NCBI RefSeq assembly: GCF_000576555.1
Contig: NZ_CP007145.1
Span: forward strand, 1,736,001 to 1,800,000
DNA length: 64,000 nucleotides
DNA from: Hymenobacter swuensis DY53
GTDB lineage: Bacteria; Bacteroidota; Bacteroidia; Cytophagales; Hymenobacteraceae
Direction: 5' to 3'
Shown in pieces: positions 1 to 8,723 of the stretch. Positions within the stretch are counted from its first letter, which is position 1. The number at the start of each line of letters is the position of its first letter. The notes below the pieces were generated by a model. That model made no database searches. It was not told the DNA's origin and saw only the letters and a program-made list of their open reading frames with translations. The position numbers and the translations under genes are program-made.

Positions 1-1
1 C

Positions 2-991
2 GTGGACGACGACGAGCTGCGCCAGGCTATGAAGGAAAACGGCATCGGCCGCCCTTCTACCCGCGCCGCCATTATCGAAACCCTGTTCAAGCGCGGCTAC
101 ATCCGCCGCGACCGGAAGAAAATTGTGCCCACGCCCACCGGCGTGGAGCTCATCGGCCTCATCCGCAACCCCACGCTGAAGTCAGCGGAGCTGACGGGCC
201 AGTGGGAGCGGAAGCTGCGCCAGATTGAAGGCGGCCAGCTCGACCAGGAGCAGTTTCTGGGCGAGCTGAAACAGCTGGTGCGCGAAATGGTGCACGAGGT
301 GAAGCATGACGGCTCCGGCCGCGCCGTCACGGTAGCCAACGCCGCGCAAGCCGCGCCGGCAGCTGGTAAACCTGCGGCTACTCGTCCGACTCCGGCAGCC
401 GCCACGCCGGCCGTGCCGGGGGCATTGGGCCCATGCCCAGCCTGCGGCAGCGGCCACATCCTGCGGGGCAAGTCAGCGTTTGGTTGTTCGCGCTGGAAGG
501 AGGGTTGCCAGTTCCGGCTGCCGGTGGAATTCGAGGGCAAGAAATTCACCGATAAGCAGGTGGGCGACCTGCTCAAAAAAGGCCGCACTCAGGTGATGCA
601 GGGCTTCCTGGACGAGGTCGGTAATAAGTTCGGGGCCGCCATCCGCCTCACGCCCGCCCGCACCCTGGAACTGGTGCGCGCCGCCGAAAGCAAGCCTACC
701 ACCCCGCAGGACCCCGGCCAGATACCCTGCCCGGTGTGCCGCTTGGGCCAGATGCTGAAGGGCAAGAGCGCCTGGGGCTGCTCCCGCTTCCGCGAGGACT
801 GCCAGTTCCGGGCCCCATTCGAGTGGGGTGGCAAAACCCTCACCGATGCCCAGATGAACCAGCTTCTGCGCAAAGGCAAAACCGGCGTCATCCGCGGCTT
901 CATTTCCTCGAAATCTGGCGCGCGGTACGAAGCCGCTTTGCAGGTCGGGGCCGATGGGCGCATTGAGCCGGTGTTTGATAACAAGGGGTAA
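2..991 (+). CDS. topB: DNA topoisomerase III, C-terminal part (5' truncated by window edge)
   Basis: This is the C-terminal 329 residues of a type IA topoisomerase; the frame is open at the left edge, so the true start lies outside the window. The first residues contain ENGIGRPSTRA followed by FKRGYI, a hallmark of the end of the TopB catalytic core. After an Ala/Pro-rich linker (about residues 110-140) come two zinc-ribbon repeats. Each has CPxC, then GCSRxxxxCQF, followed by a KKFTDKQ- or KTLTDAQ-type segment, resembling the topoisomerase C-terminal repeat. Type IA enzymes relax negatively supercoiled DNA and decatenate it through single-strand passage; the ribbons probably bind single-stranded DNA. 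The gene looks unrelated to the pectin locus downstream. Confidence 0.9.
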   Translation: MDDDELRQAMKENGIGRPSTRAAIIETLFKRGYIRRDRKKIVPTPTGVELIGLIRNPTLKSAELTGQWERKLRQIEGGQLDQEQFLGELKQLVREMVHEVKHDGSGRAVTVANAAQAAPAAGKPAATRPTPAAATPAVPGALGPCPACGSGHILRGKSAFGCSRWKEGCQFRLPVEFEGKKFTDKQVGDLLKKGRTQVMQGFLDEVGNKFGAAIRLTPARTLELVRAAESKPTTPQDPGQIPCPVCRLGQMLKGKSAWGCSRFREDCQFRAPFEWGGKTLTDAQMNQLLRKGKTGVIRGFISSKSGARYEAALQVGADGRIEPVFDNKG

Positions 992-1486
992 TGCAAAGGT
1001 GGTGGCGTCCTGAACCCGCGAATAGAACTGCGCGCGTCTGAACAGCTGCGCAAACGTCTGTGCCCTCTGCGGGAACCGATGGTAGGACGGCTCTGCACCA
1101 GTGACACAAACTTCTCAATCCGATAAAATGCCGCTGGCTTCCGGGCTGCTGGTGAGCATGCTGCTGAGCGCACTTCTGTGGCTGGGTGGCGATTGGTAGA
1201 ATAGCGAAAGGCAGAATATGATCGGCCTGAATATGCGCTAAATACAATTTATAGGCAGGGTGTCCGAAACTGCTTTTAAGCTGACGGAGGTGGTGTGGCA
1301 TTACTATATGCCGGGCAGGGGCGGATAAAAAGCGCGTAATTCGGCTACTGGCAACGTTCCCGACAACGATTGCGCAAATAATCAGCGGGTTGAAAGGCAG
1401 GAACTCCCGGAGATAGACCTAACATTAGTGAGGGCTTACTTCTTCAGGCTCTCAGCTCTTTCTTCGACCAGTCAAAATTCCCCGCT
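992..1486. other. Intergenic region upstream of the first susC
   Basis: About 495 bases separate topB from susC-1. Short frames on both strands here show no domain or signal peptide and are judged non-coding. The only structured element seen is the 33-bp putative LacI operator at 1350-1382, about 105 bases before the susC-1 ATG. No clear Bacteroidota -33/-7 promoter pair was recognised. Confidence 0.6.
1350..1382 (+). promoter_or_regulatory. Putative LacI-family operator O1 upstream of susC-1
   Basis: A 33-base element carries the core AACGTTCCCG followed by the palindrome TTGCGCAA. It matches 30 of 33 positions with the element at 13996-14028, between the lacI-type gene and kduD. The AACGTTCCCG core recurs on the minus strand upstream of uxaC (27171-27198). 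Central AACGTT and TTGCGCAA palindromes are typical of LacI/GalR operators. That the local regulator binds here is inferred from position and conservation. Confidence 0.7.
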
Positions 1487-4453
1487 ATGAAAAAAAGCCT
1501 ACTGTTGAGCTCATTGGTGCTGCTGACGGCGGGAACGGCGCTGGCCCAGCAGACCCGCCCGGTGCAGGGCCGGGTGCTGGATGCAGCTACCGGCGAAGCC
1601 CTGCCCGGCGTCACGGTCATTATCAAAAACACCACCATCGGGGCCACAACCGATAACGACGGCAGCTTCTCGCTGAGCGTGCCCGCCGGCACGGAAGCGG
1701 TGCTCACCTTCAGCTACATCGGCTACGTGCCCCAAACGGTACCGGCCGGCAACCTCGACAAGCTCAAAGTGTCACTCAAGCCCGATCAGAAGGCGCTGGA
1801 TGAGGTGGTAGTTATTGGCTACGGGCAGGTGAAGAAGAGCGACGTAACCGGGGCCATCGTCTCGGTGAAGGAGGAGGATTTGAAGAAGGTGCCCTCGGCC
1901 AACGTGATGGAAACCCTCCAGGGCCGCCTGCCGGGCGTAGATATTACCCGCAGCAGCGGCTCGGCCGGCTCGGGCGTGAACATTGCCGTGCGCGGCAACC
2001 GCTCCATCACGGCTCAGAACGGCCCGCTGTTTATCGTAGATGGCGTGCAGTACAACTCCATTCAGGACATCAACCCCAACGACATCCAGAGCATGGAAGT
2101 GCTCAAGGACGCCGCGTCCACGGCCATTTACGGCTCGCGGGGAGCCAATGGGGTAATTATCGTCACGACCAAAAAAGGCACCTCGGGGCAGCCGCGCGTA
2201 ACGGTGAACTCCTACTACGGCATCACCGATGCCGTGTACTACCCGCGCGTGAACGATGCGGCGGCCTACGTGGCCCAGAAGCGCGAAGCCAACCGCACCA
2301 CCGGCACCTGGACGGATGTCTCCAACGACAGCAAGATCTTCACGCCGCTCGAAATTCAGAATATCAACAACGGCGTGAGCACCAACTGGATGGATATGCT
2401 GCTGCGCCAAGGCGTGCAGCAGGAACACCAGATTGGCCTGGCCGGCGGCTCCGACAAAACCAAGTTCTACACCTCGTTCGACTACTTCAACGAGCAGGGC
2501 CTGTTCCGGATGGACGACCTCAACCGCTACTCCATCCGTTTCAACCTCGACCAGAAAATCAACGCCAAGGTGAAGGTGGGGCTGCAAAGTCAGCTCACCT
2601 ACTTCAACCTCGACCGGCGGCGCGACCCCACCAACCAGGCCAACAAAATCAACCCGCTGCTTACGCCCTACGAGGAGAACGGTAACCTGGCCATTTTTCC
2701 CAACGCGGGCAACTTCATCAACCCGCTTATTGATGAGCAGCCGGGCAACTACCAGAACAACCAGCGCACCACCCGCACCTTCACCACGGCCTACGCCAGC
2801 TACCAGATTCTGCCCAGCCTGAGCCTGCGCTCCAACCTGGGCCTCACGCTGTCTAACGCCCGCACCGGCATCTACCAGGGTTCCAACACCCTGGACCGCA
2901 ACGGCTCGGTGGCGCAGTCGGCCTACGGGACGGAGTTCGTGACCAACTGGAGCTGGGAGAACATTCTCAACTTCAACAAAACCTTCGGCGACCATACCGT
3001 TACGGCCACCGGCATCACCTCCCTGCTCACGTTCAACAACGAAAGCTCCAATGCCCAGGGCCGCAACCAGCTGCTCGATTACCAGGGCTACTACGCCCTG
3101 GCCAATGCCAACCAGCAGGTGGGCATCAACAGCGGCTACGTGAACAGCAAGCTGATTTCCTTCACGGGCCGGGTGCAGTACAACTTTAAGAGCCGCTACC
3201 TGCTCACGCTCACCGGCCGCTCCGATGGTTCCTCGGTGCTGGCCCCCGGCAACAAGTGGGCATTTTTCCCCTCGGTGGCAGCCGCCTGGCGCATTATTGA
3301 GGAAGATTTCATGAAAGGCGTCACGCCCGTTACGGATCTGAAGCTGCGGGTGAGTTACGGCCGTGCCGGCAACTACGATATTCCGGCCTACTCCACCCAG
3401 TCGTTGCTGGTGCGGATTCCGTTTGGCTTCGGCGAAACGTCCTCGCCAGCTTACACTTTCGCCAACCGTATCGGGAATAAGGCGCTGGGCTGGGAGCTGT
3501 CGAACACGCTCAACTTCGGCCTCGATTTCGGGCTGCTGCAAAACCGTCTGACCGGCACCGTGGACGTGTACGACACGCGCACCAGCAACTTGCTGCTCAA
3601 CCGTGTGCTGCCGGCCACTTCGGGCTACTCGGTAGTCACGGAAAACGCTGGCAAAACCCGCAACCGGGGCATTGAGGTGGGCCTGAACGCGCTGGTGATG
3701 GAAAAGGAAAGCTTCCGCTGGAACGCCGGACTCACCTGGTTCAAGAACAAGGAGGAAATTACGGCTCTCACCATTTCGGGCAACGACGTGAGCAACCGGT
3801 GGTTTATCGGCTCGCCGGTGAATGTGTTCTACGACTACGAAAAGCTGGGTATCTGGCAGACCTCGGAAGCCGACGAAGCCAGATCCTTCGGCCAGAAGCC
3901 CGGCCAGATCAAGGTGCGTGACCTGAACGGCGACGGCCGCATCACGGCCACCGATGACCGCAAGGTGCTGGGCACTACGGTGCCCAAGTGGAGCGGCTCC
4001 TTCAACACCGATTTCAGCTACAAGGGCTTCGATTTGTCGGTGCAGCTGTTCGCCCGTATCGGCCAGATGCTCAACTACGAGTACAACGGCTTCTTCGATC
4101 CGCAGGGCATTGAGAACAGCTCGCGCCAAAACTACTGGACGCCCGAAAACCCCTCCAACGACTTCCCGCGCCCCGACGCCAGCCTCTCGAAAACCACGCT
4201 GCAGAACGCCCTCTACGGCACTACGCTGCTGTACGAGGATGGCTCCTATGCCAAGCTGCGGGCAGCTACTTTCGGCTACACATTCCCGGCAGGGCTGGCC
4301 TCGCGCCTGCACATGTCGTCGTTGCGGGTGTATGTGCAGGGCAAGAACCTCTACACCTGGAGCCACATCGACAACTACGACCCCGAGCGGGGCGGGGCCA
4401 TCAACACGCCTATTCCCCGGGTGCTCACGGCGGGTCTCAATCTGGGTTTTTAA
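1487..4453 (+). CDS. SusC/RagA-family TonB-linked outer-membrane transporter (pectin locus, copy 1)
   Basis: The 988-residue product has a signal peptide (MKKSLLLSS to ALAQQ, cleavage about residue 20). A carboxypeptidase-regulatory-like domain follows (about 25-105, GEALPGVTVIIKNT). Then come the SusC signature (DEVVVIGYGQVKKSDVTGA), the TonB plug (about 115-230, IYGSRGANGVIIVTTKKG) and a long beta-barrel ending in GLNLGF. Length is usual for the family. It forms the outer-membrane channel that imports oligosaccharides with its SusD partner. The partner gene begins 18-33 bases downstream, so the two are co-transcribed. The putative operator O1 lies about 105 bases upstream. The pectin substrate is inferred from neighbouring polygalacturonase, esterase and lyase genes. 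Confidence 0.93.
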   Translation: MKKSLLLSSLVLLTAGTALAQQTRPVQGRVLDAATGEALPGVTVIIKNTTIGATTDNDGSFSLSVPAGTEAVLTFSYIGYVPQTVPAGNLDKLKVSLKPDQKALDEVVVIGYGQVKKSDVTGAIVSVKEEDLKKVPSANVMETLQGRLPGVDITRSSGSAGSGVNIAVRGNRSITAQNGPLFIVDGVQYNSIQDINPNDIQSMEVLKDAASTAIYGSRGANGVIIVTTKKGTSGQPRVTVNSYYGITDAVYYPRVNDAAAYVAQKREANRTTGTWTDVSNDSKIFTPLEIQNINNGVSTNWMDMLLRQGVQQEHQIGLAGGSDKTKFYTSFDYFNEQGLFRMDDLNRYSIRFNLDQKINAKVKVGLQSQLTYFNLDRRRDPTNQANKINPLLTPYEENGNLAIFPNAGNFINPLIDEQPGNYQNNQRTTRTFTTAYASYQILPSLSLRSNLGLTLSNARTGIYQGSNTLDRNGSVAQSAYGTEFVTNWSWENILNFNKTFGDHTVTATGITSLLTFNNESSNAQGRNQLLDYQGYYALANANQQVGINSGYVNSKLISFTGRVQYNFKSRYLLTLTGRSDGSSVLAPGNKWAFFPSVAAAWRIIEEDFMKGVTPVTDLKLRVSYGRAGNYDIPAYSTQSLLVRIPFGFGETSSPAYTFANRIGNKALGWELSNTLNFGLDFGLLQNRLTGTVDVYDTRTSNLLLNRVLPATSGYSVVTENAGKTRNRGIEVGLNALVMEKESFRWNAGLTWFKNKEEITALTISGNDVSNRWFIGSPVNVFYDYEKLGIWQTSEADEARSFGQKPGQIKVRDLNGDGRITATDDRKVLGTTVPKWSGSFNTDFSYKGFDLSVQLFARIGQMLNYEYNGFFDPQGIENSSRQNYWTPENPSNDFPRPDASLSKTTLQNALYGTTLLYEDGSYAKLRAATFGYTFPAGLASRLHMSSLRVYVQGKNLYTWSHIDNYDPERGGAINTPIPRVLTAGLNLGF

Positions 4454-4486
4454 GAAGTCAGGGCTAGTTTAATGCTGCATACGAAG

Positions 4487-6142
4487 ATGAAATTCCCGAC
4501 TCACCGTCCGCTCAGACTGCTACTGGCCGCCGGAGCCCTCACGCTCACACTGCCGGCCTGCGAGAAGCAGCTGGAAGAATACAACCCCTCGGGCCTGACG
4601 GCCGAGGCCGTGTACAAAACGCCGGCCGGCTTCGAGACGCTGGTGAATGCCGCCTACTCGTACAACCGCTGGTGGTACGGCAAAGAAAACGGCTACAGCG
4701 CCTCCGAAATGGGTACCGACCTCTGGCAGCGCGGGGCCGGCGACGTAAACCCCGACCTGACGGAGTACACCACGCTGCAGGGCAGCTCCACGGCCCTCAC
4801 CGAGCTCTGGAACAAGCTCTACGCCGGCGTGAACGTGTGCAACGCCGGCATCGGCCGCATCGGCAGCTCGGGCATGACCGACGCGCTGAAGAAAACCCGG
4901 GAAGGCGAGCTACGCTTTTTGCGGGCCTTCTACTACTGGCAGATTGTGGAAACCTGGGGCGGCGTGCATTTCACCACCGAGGAAGCCACCAGTGTGCAGA
5001 ACACCGCCAACCGTACCCCGGTGGATACCTTCTACAAGCAGATTTTCGACGACCTGACCGTGGCCGTGGCTAACCTGCCTGCTACCACCACCGATTACGG
5101 CCGCGTGACCAAGCCCGCCGCCGAGGCCTTTCTGGCTAAGATGTACCTCACCCGTGGCCAGAACCGGCAGGCTGCCGACTTGGCCCAGAAGGTTATCAGC
5201 AGCTACGGCTACGCCCTGCAGCCCCGCTTTGCTGATCTGTGGTCGATGACCAATCTGGAAAACAAGGAAATTGTGTGGGCCGTGAACTACTCCCGCGACC
5301 TAAGCCTGAACGACCGAGTAGATGCCACGCTGTATCCCGATGGCCATCCGCGCGGGGCCAACAATGGCCACCTGTTGTTCCTGATGAAGTACGACGACCA
5401 GCCCGGCGTCATTCGGGACATTCCTTACGGCCGGCCGTTCAACCGCTTCATGCCCTCGCTCTTCTACTTGAACCTGTTCAACGAGAAGGTCGATTCCCGC
5501 TACGCCGCTACCTTCCAGACGGTGTGGTTTGCCAACCGCGCCGTCACCAACATTGCCGTGGGCGATACGGCCATTGTGGCCAGCAAGTACATCATTCCGG
5601 CCGCTACTAAGGCCAAGAGGAAATACCGCATCTGGGACCAGAGCGCCGTGTACAGCCCCACCGGGGCCGTAACCGGGGACCGGATCCATTACATGACCAT
5701 GAAGAAATTCCTGGACCCCACGCGCCCCACCATTGCCGAGGAGCAGAGCGCCCGCGACGCCTACGTGATTCGGCTGGCCGACGTGTATCTGACGGCGGCT
5801 GAGGCCGAGTTTAAAGCCGGCAACGCTACTAAGGCTGCCGAGCTGATTAACGTGGTGCGCCGCCGGGCCGCCATTCTGGGCAGGGAAGCCGATATGCTCA
5901 TCACCCCCGCCGACGTGACCCTGGATTTCATTCTGGATGAGCGGGGCCGGGAACTGGGCGGCGAGCAGCTGCGCTGGTTTGACCTCAAACGCACCGGCAA
6001 GTTGCTGGAGCGGGTGAAGAAGTACAACCCCGACGCGGCCAACACTATTCAGGAGTTTCATTTGGTGCGACCCATTCCGCAGCGCCAGCTCGATGCTGTG
6101 TCCAACAAAGGCGAATTCACCCAGAACGCGGGCTACAGATAA
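4487..6142 (+). CDS. SusD/RagB-family surface glycan-binding lipoprotein (copy 1)
   Basis: This is the outer-membrane lipoprotein partner of the preceding SusC. The N-terminus is a lipoprotein signal with lipobox LTLPAC, placing the lipidated Cys at about residue 25. ATG 4487 is chosen because it gives a compact signal; ATG 4472 is in frame and would add five residues. The body shows SusD features: the N-terminal helical region (LEEYNPSGLTAEAVYKTPAGFETLVNAAY), TPR-like helices (LRFLRAFYYWQIVETWGGV) and the C-terminal LDERGRELGGEQLRWFDLKRTG followed by NPIPQRQ-like HLVRPIPQRQLD. SusD proteins cap the SusC channel and select the oligosaccharide. A strong terminator lies just after the stop. Confidence 0.92.
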   Translation: MKFPTHRPLRLLLAAGALTLTLPACEKQLEEYNPSGLTAEAVYKTPAGFETLVNAAYSYNRWWYGKENGYSASEMGTDLWQRGAGDVNPDLTEYTTLQGSSTALTELWNKLYAGVNVCNAGIGRIGSSGMTDALKKTREGELRFLRAFYYWQIVETWGGVHFTTEEATSVQNTANRTPVDTFYKQIFDDLTVAVANLPATTTDYGRVTKPAAEAFLAKMYLTRGQNRQAADLAQKVISSYGYALQPRFADLWSMTNLENKEIVWAVNYSRDLSLNDRVDATLYPDGHPRGANNGHLLFLMKYDDQPGVIRDIPYGRPFNRFMPSLFYLNLFNEKVDSRYAATFQTVWFANRAVTNIAVGDTAIVASKYIIPAATKAKRKYRIWDQSAVYSPTGAVTGDRIHYMTMKKFLDPTRPTIAEEQSARDAYVIRLADVYLTAAEAEFKAGNATKAAELINVVRRRAAILGREADMLITPADVTLDFILDERGRELGGEQLRWFDLKRTGKLLERVKKYNPDAANTIQEFHLVRPIPQRQLDAVSNKGEFTQNAGYR

Positions 6143-6152
6143 CCTTTTGCAC

Positions 6153-6199
6153 CCGGTTCAGTCCGGCCCCTGGGCCAGGCTGAACCGGCTCTTTTTTTC
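6153..6199 (+). terminator. Rho-independent terminator after the first susCD pair
   Basis: A perfect 9-bp stem (CCGGTTCAG at 6153-6161, CTGAACCGG at 6180-6188) is extended by a GGCCC/GGGCC inner pairing. It is followed by a T-rich run at 6191-6199. It ends five bases before the ATG of the next gene, so it may terminate susCD transcription or attenuate read-through into the CE12-GH28 gene. Confidence 0.8.
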
Positions 6200-6203
6200 T
6201 TCT

Positions 6204-8540
6204 ATGAAACAACTTGCCATCCTGTTTTTCGCCGTTTTACTGTGGGCCTTCCGGCCGGCGGACGACAAGAAACCTACTATTTTCCTCGTCGGTGATTCGA
6301 CTATGTCGGATAAGCCGCTGGACAAGGCCGAGCGGGGCTGGGGCATGTACTTCCGCCAGTATTTTAATGCGAGCGTAACGCTACAGAATCACGCCATGAA
6401 CGGCCGCAGTACCCGCAACTTCCGCCACGAAGGCCGCTGGGCCAAGGTGCTGGAACAACTCAAGCCCGGCGACTGGGTATTCATCCAGTTCGGCCACAAC
6501 GACAGCAAGCAGGAGGACACCGCCCGCTACGCCGCCCCCCAGACCGCCTACCGCCAGAACCTAACCCGCTACGTGCAGGAAGCCCGCGCCAAAGGCGCCA
6601 ACCCGGTGCTGCTGACGCCCGTCGGCCGCCGCTACTTTGATGAAGCCGGCAAGCGCAAGGACGACCACGGCGAATACCCCGGCGTGGTGCGCGAGGTAGC
6701 CAAAGCCCAGAAAGTGCCCCTGATTGACGCCCACGAAGCCACCTGGGCCATGTACACCCAGCTCGGCGACGCGGGCACCAAGCCGTTGTTCTGGAGCTAC
6801 CAGAACGGGGCCAACAACACCAAACTCGACAACACGCACTTCTCGGCCTACGGCGCTGAGCGGGTGGCGCAACTGGTGGCGCAGGAAGTGAAAAAGCAGA
6901 ACCTGGGAATTGCCACCCACCTCAAGCCGCTGGCCTTTGCTGGCAAATACGCCTACGAGTTGCCCATCGTGTTGCAGCCCACTTTCCGCAAGGATACCTT
7001 CGACATCACCAAGTACGGCGCCGTGGCCGATGGGCAAACGCTCAACACCGAGGCGTTTCGCAAGGCAATTGACGCCTGCAGCCAGCAGGGTGGCGTGGTG
7101 TTGGTGCCGCGCGGCCTCTGGCTAACTGGCCCCATTCAACTGAAAAGTAACGTGAACCTGCACGTGGCCAAAGGTGCGCTGGTGCAGTTCAGCAACCGGC
7201 TTTCTGATTTTCAGCTGGTGAAAACCAACTGGGAAGGGGAGGACGCCGTGCGCAACCAGTCGCCCATTTCCGGCTTCGACCTCGAAAACATTGCCATTAC
7301 CGGTCCGGGCACCTTCGACGGCGCCGGCGACGCCTGGCGCATGGTGAAAAAGGAAAAGCTCAACGCCGGCCAGTGGCAGCGCCTCGTGAAATCGGGCGGC
7401 GTGGTGGATGAGAAGGGCACCACCTGGTACCCCTCGGCCGGCTCGCTCAAAGGCTCCACCCTCAACAAGCCCTGGACGCTGACCGCCGGCCAGGAGCCCG
7501 ACTTCAGCAAGTACGCCGAGTTCAAGGATTTCCTGCGGCCCAATATGCTCAGCCTGCAGCGCTGCAAGCAGATCCTGCTCGAAGACTTCACCATCCAGAA
7601 CTCTCCGGCCTGGACCATCCACCCGCTGCTCTGCGACAACATCACCCTGCGCAACGTGACGGCCCGCAACCCCTGGTACGGCCAGAACACCGATGCCCTG
7701 GACCTGGAATCCTGCCGCAATGGCTTGGTGGAAGGCTGCACGTTTGACGTGGGTGACGACGGCATCTGCATCAAATCGGGCCGCGACGCGGAGGGCCGCC
7801 GGCGCGGCGTGCCGACCGAGAACTTCATCATCCGCGACACGAAAGTGTACCACGCCCACGGCGGCTTCGTGATTGGCTCGGAAATGTCGGGCGGCGCGCG
7901 CAACCTGTACGTGAGCAACTGCACCTTCATGGGCACCGATGTGGGCCTGCGCTTCAAGACGGCCCGGGGCCGGGGCGGCGTGGTGGAGAACATCTTCGTG
8001 GACGGCGTGGACATGACCGACATTGCCGGCGAGGCCATCCTGTTCGATATGTACTACGCCGCCAAAGACCCCGTGCAGGTGAACGGCGAGGCCTACGGCA
8101 TTCCCGAAATCAAGGCCGAGCCGATGAACGAGGGCACCCCGCAGTTCCGCAACTTCCGCATCACCAACGTGACCTGCAAGGGCGCCAACACCGGCATCCT
8201 GGTGCGCGGTCTGCCCGAAATGGCGGTGCAGAACATCGAAATCGAAAACACGGTGCTGGAGTGCAACAAAGGCTTGGTGTGCCAGGAAGCCGACGGCATC
8301 CGGCTCAAAAATGTGACCCTGCTTTCCCAGGAAACCAAGCCCGTACTGGAAGTCCAGAACAGCCGCAACATCAGCTTCGACAACCTGCGCTACACGCCCG
8401 GCGCCGAGCTGTTGCTGCGTGTGACGGGTGCCCGCAGCAAAGCCGTCACCCTGCGCAACACCGACACCAAACCTGCCAAGAAAGGTGTGGAAATGGGGGA
8501 GAAGGTGGCGAAGAAAACGGTGACGGTAAGCAAGCTGTAA
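6204..8540 (+). CDS. Secreted rhamnogalacturonan acetylesterase (CE12) - polygalacturonase (GH28) fusion
   Basis: The product has 778 residues from ATG 6204. An earlier in-frame start at 6093 would overlap susD and the terminator and lacks a signal peptide. The signal peptide is MKQLAILFFAVLLWAF. Residues about 25-230 are an SGNH esterase with block I FLVGDST (Ser32), the Asn block FGHND, and the catalytic DNTH (Asp209/His212), typical of rhamnogalacturonan acetylesterases. Residues about 255-770 are a GH28 right-handed beta-helix opening with FDITKYGAVADG. It has the family's catalytic signatures NTD (495-497), GDDG (Asp518/Asp519), HGG (552-554) and a basic RFK segment. It probably removes acetyl groups and hydrolyses galacturonan linkages in the periplasm or at the surface. 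It is likely part of the pectin regulon. Confidence 0.9.
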   Translation: MKQLAILFFAVLLWAFRPADDKKPTIFLVGDSTMSDKPLDKAERGWGMYFRQYFNASVTLQNHAMNGRSTRNFRHEGRWAKVLEQLKPGDWVFIQFGHNDSKQEDTARYAAPQTAYRQNLTRYVQEARAKGANPVLLTPVGRRYFDEAGKRKDDHGEYPGVVREVAKAQKVPLIDAHEATWAMYTQLGDAGTKPLFWSYQNGANNTKLDNTHFSAYGAERVAQLVAQEVKKQNLGIATHLKPLAFAGKYAYELPIVLQPTFRKDTFDITKYGAVADGQTLNTEAFRKAIDACSQQGGVVLVPRGLWLTGPIQLKSNVNLHVAKGALVQFSNRLSDFQLVKTNWEGEDAVRNQSPISGFDLENIAITGPGTFDGAGDAWRMVKKEKLNAGQWQRLVKSGGVVDEKGTTWYPSAGSLKGSTLNKPWTLTAGQEPDFSKYAEFKDFLRPNMLSLQRCKQILLEDFTIQNSPAWTIHPLLCDNITLRNVTARNPWYGQNTDALDLESCRNGLVEGCTFDVGDDGICIKSGRDAEGRRRGVPTENFIIRDTKVYHAHGGFVIGSEMSGGARNLYVSNCTFMGTDVGLRFKTARGRGGVVENIFVDGVDMTDIAGEAILFDMYYAAKDPVQVNGEAYGIPEIKAEPMNEGTPQFRNFRITNVTCKGANTGILVRGLPEMAVQNIEIENTVLECNKGLVCQEADGIRLKNVTLLSQETKPVLEVQNSRNISFDNLRYTPGAELLLRVTGARSKAVTLRNTDTKPAKKGVEMGEKVAKKTVTVSKL

Positions 8541-8549
8541 TGAATGAAG

Positions 8550-8695
8550 CTCCCCTCCTTGGAAAGGAGGGGACGCGGCGGCGCAGCCGACGCTGGGGTG
8601 GTTGACCCGCGTGCTGATGTTGTTTACCGGAACATGCCGGGCTGAGTCGTCCAACGAATCAACCACCCCTAGCCCCTCCTTTCCAAGGAGGGGAA
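8550..8695. repeat. Intergenic inverted-repeat element, type C copy 1
   Basis: Each end carries a self-palindromic CCCCTCCTT...AAGGAGGGG hairpin (8552-8572 and 8673-8693). The two ends are inverted relative to each other and joined to inward GGTGGTTGA/TCAACCACC segments. A second copy lies at 28741-28868. It fills the gap between the CE12-GH28 and GH105 genes and has no coding potential. Confidence 0.85.
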
Positions 8696-8723
8696 CTAGT
8701 TTTCTTGCTCTAGCTTCCTACCC

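Noticed and set aside
1772..4366. Very long open frame (over 860 codons) antisense to susC-1
   Set aside because: It is the mirror of a high-GC gene with strong codon bias. It has no signal peptide or domain, while the plus strand encodes an unmistakable SusC protein. Similar long antisense frames opposite susD-2 (19114-21087), the CE8-PL10 gene (21557-23272), uxaC/uxaA (26405-28189) and CE12-GH28 (7122-8666) were rejected for the same reason.
6093..6203. Upstream start extending the CE12-GH28 protein by 37 residues
   Set aside because: It would overlap the end of susD-1 and the terminator, and would bury the obvious signal peptide that starts at 6204.
8550..8695. Possible CRISPR array or insertion sequence at repeat-rich gaps
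   Set aside because: Repeats are paired inverted arms with single variable loops, not regularly spaced direct repeats, and no cas gene or transposase frame is present anywhere in the window.
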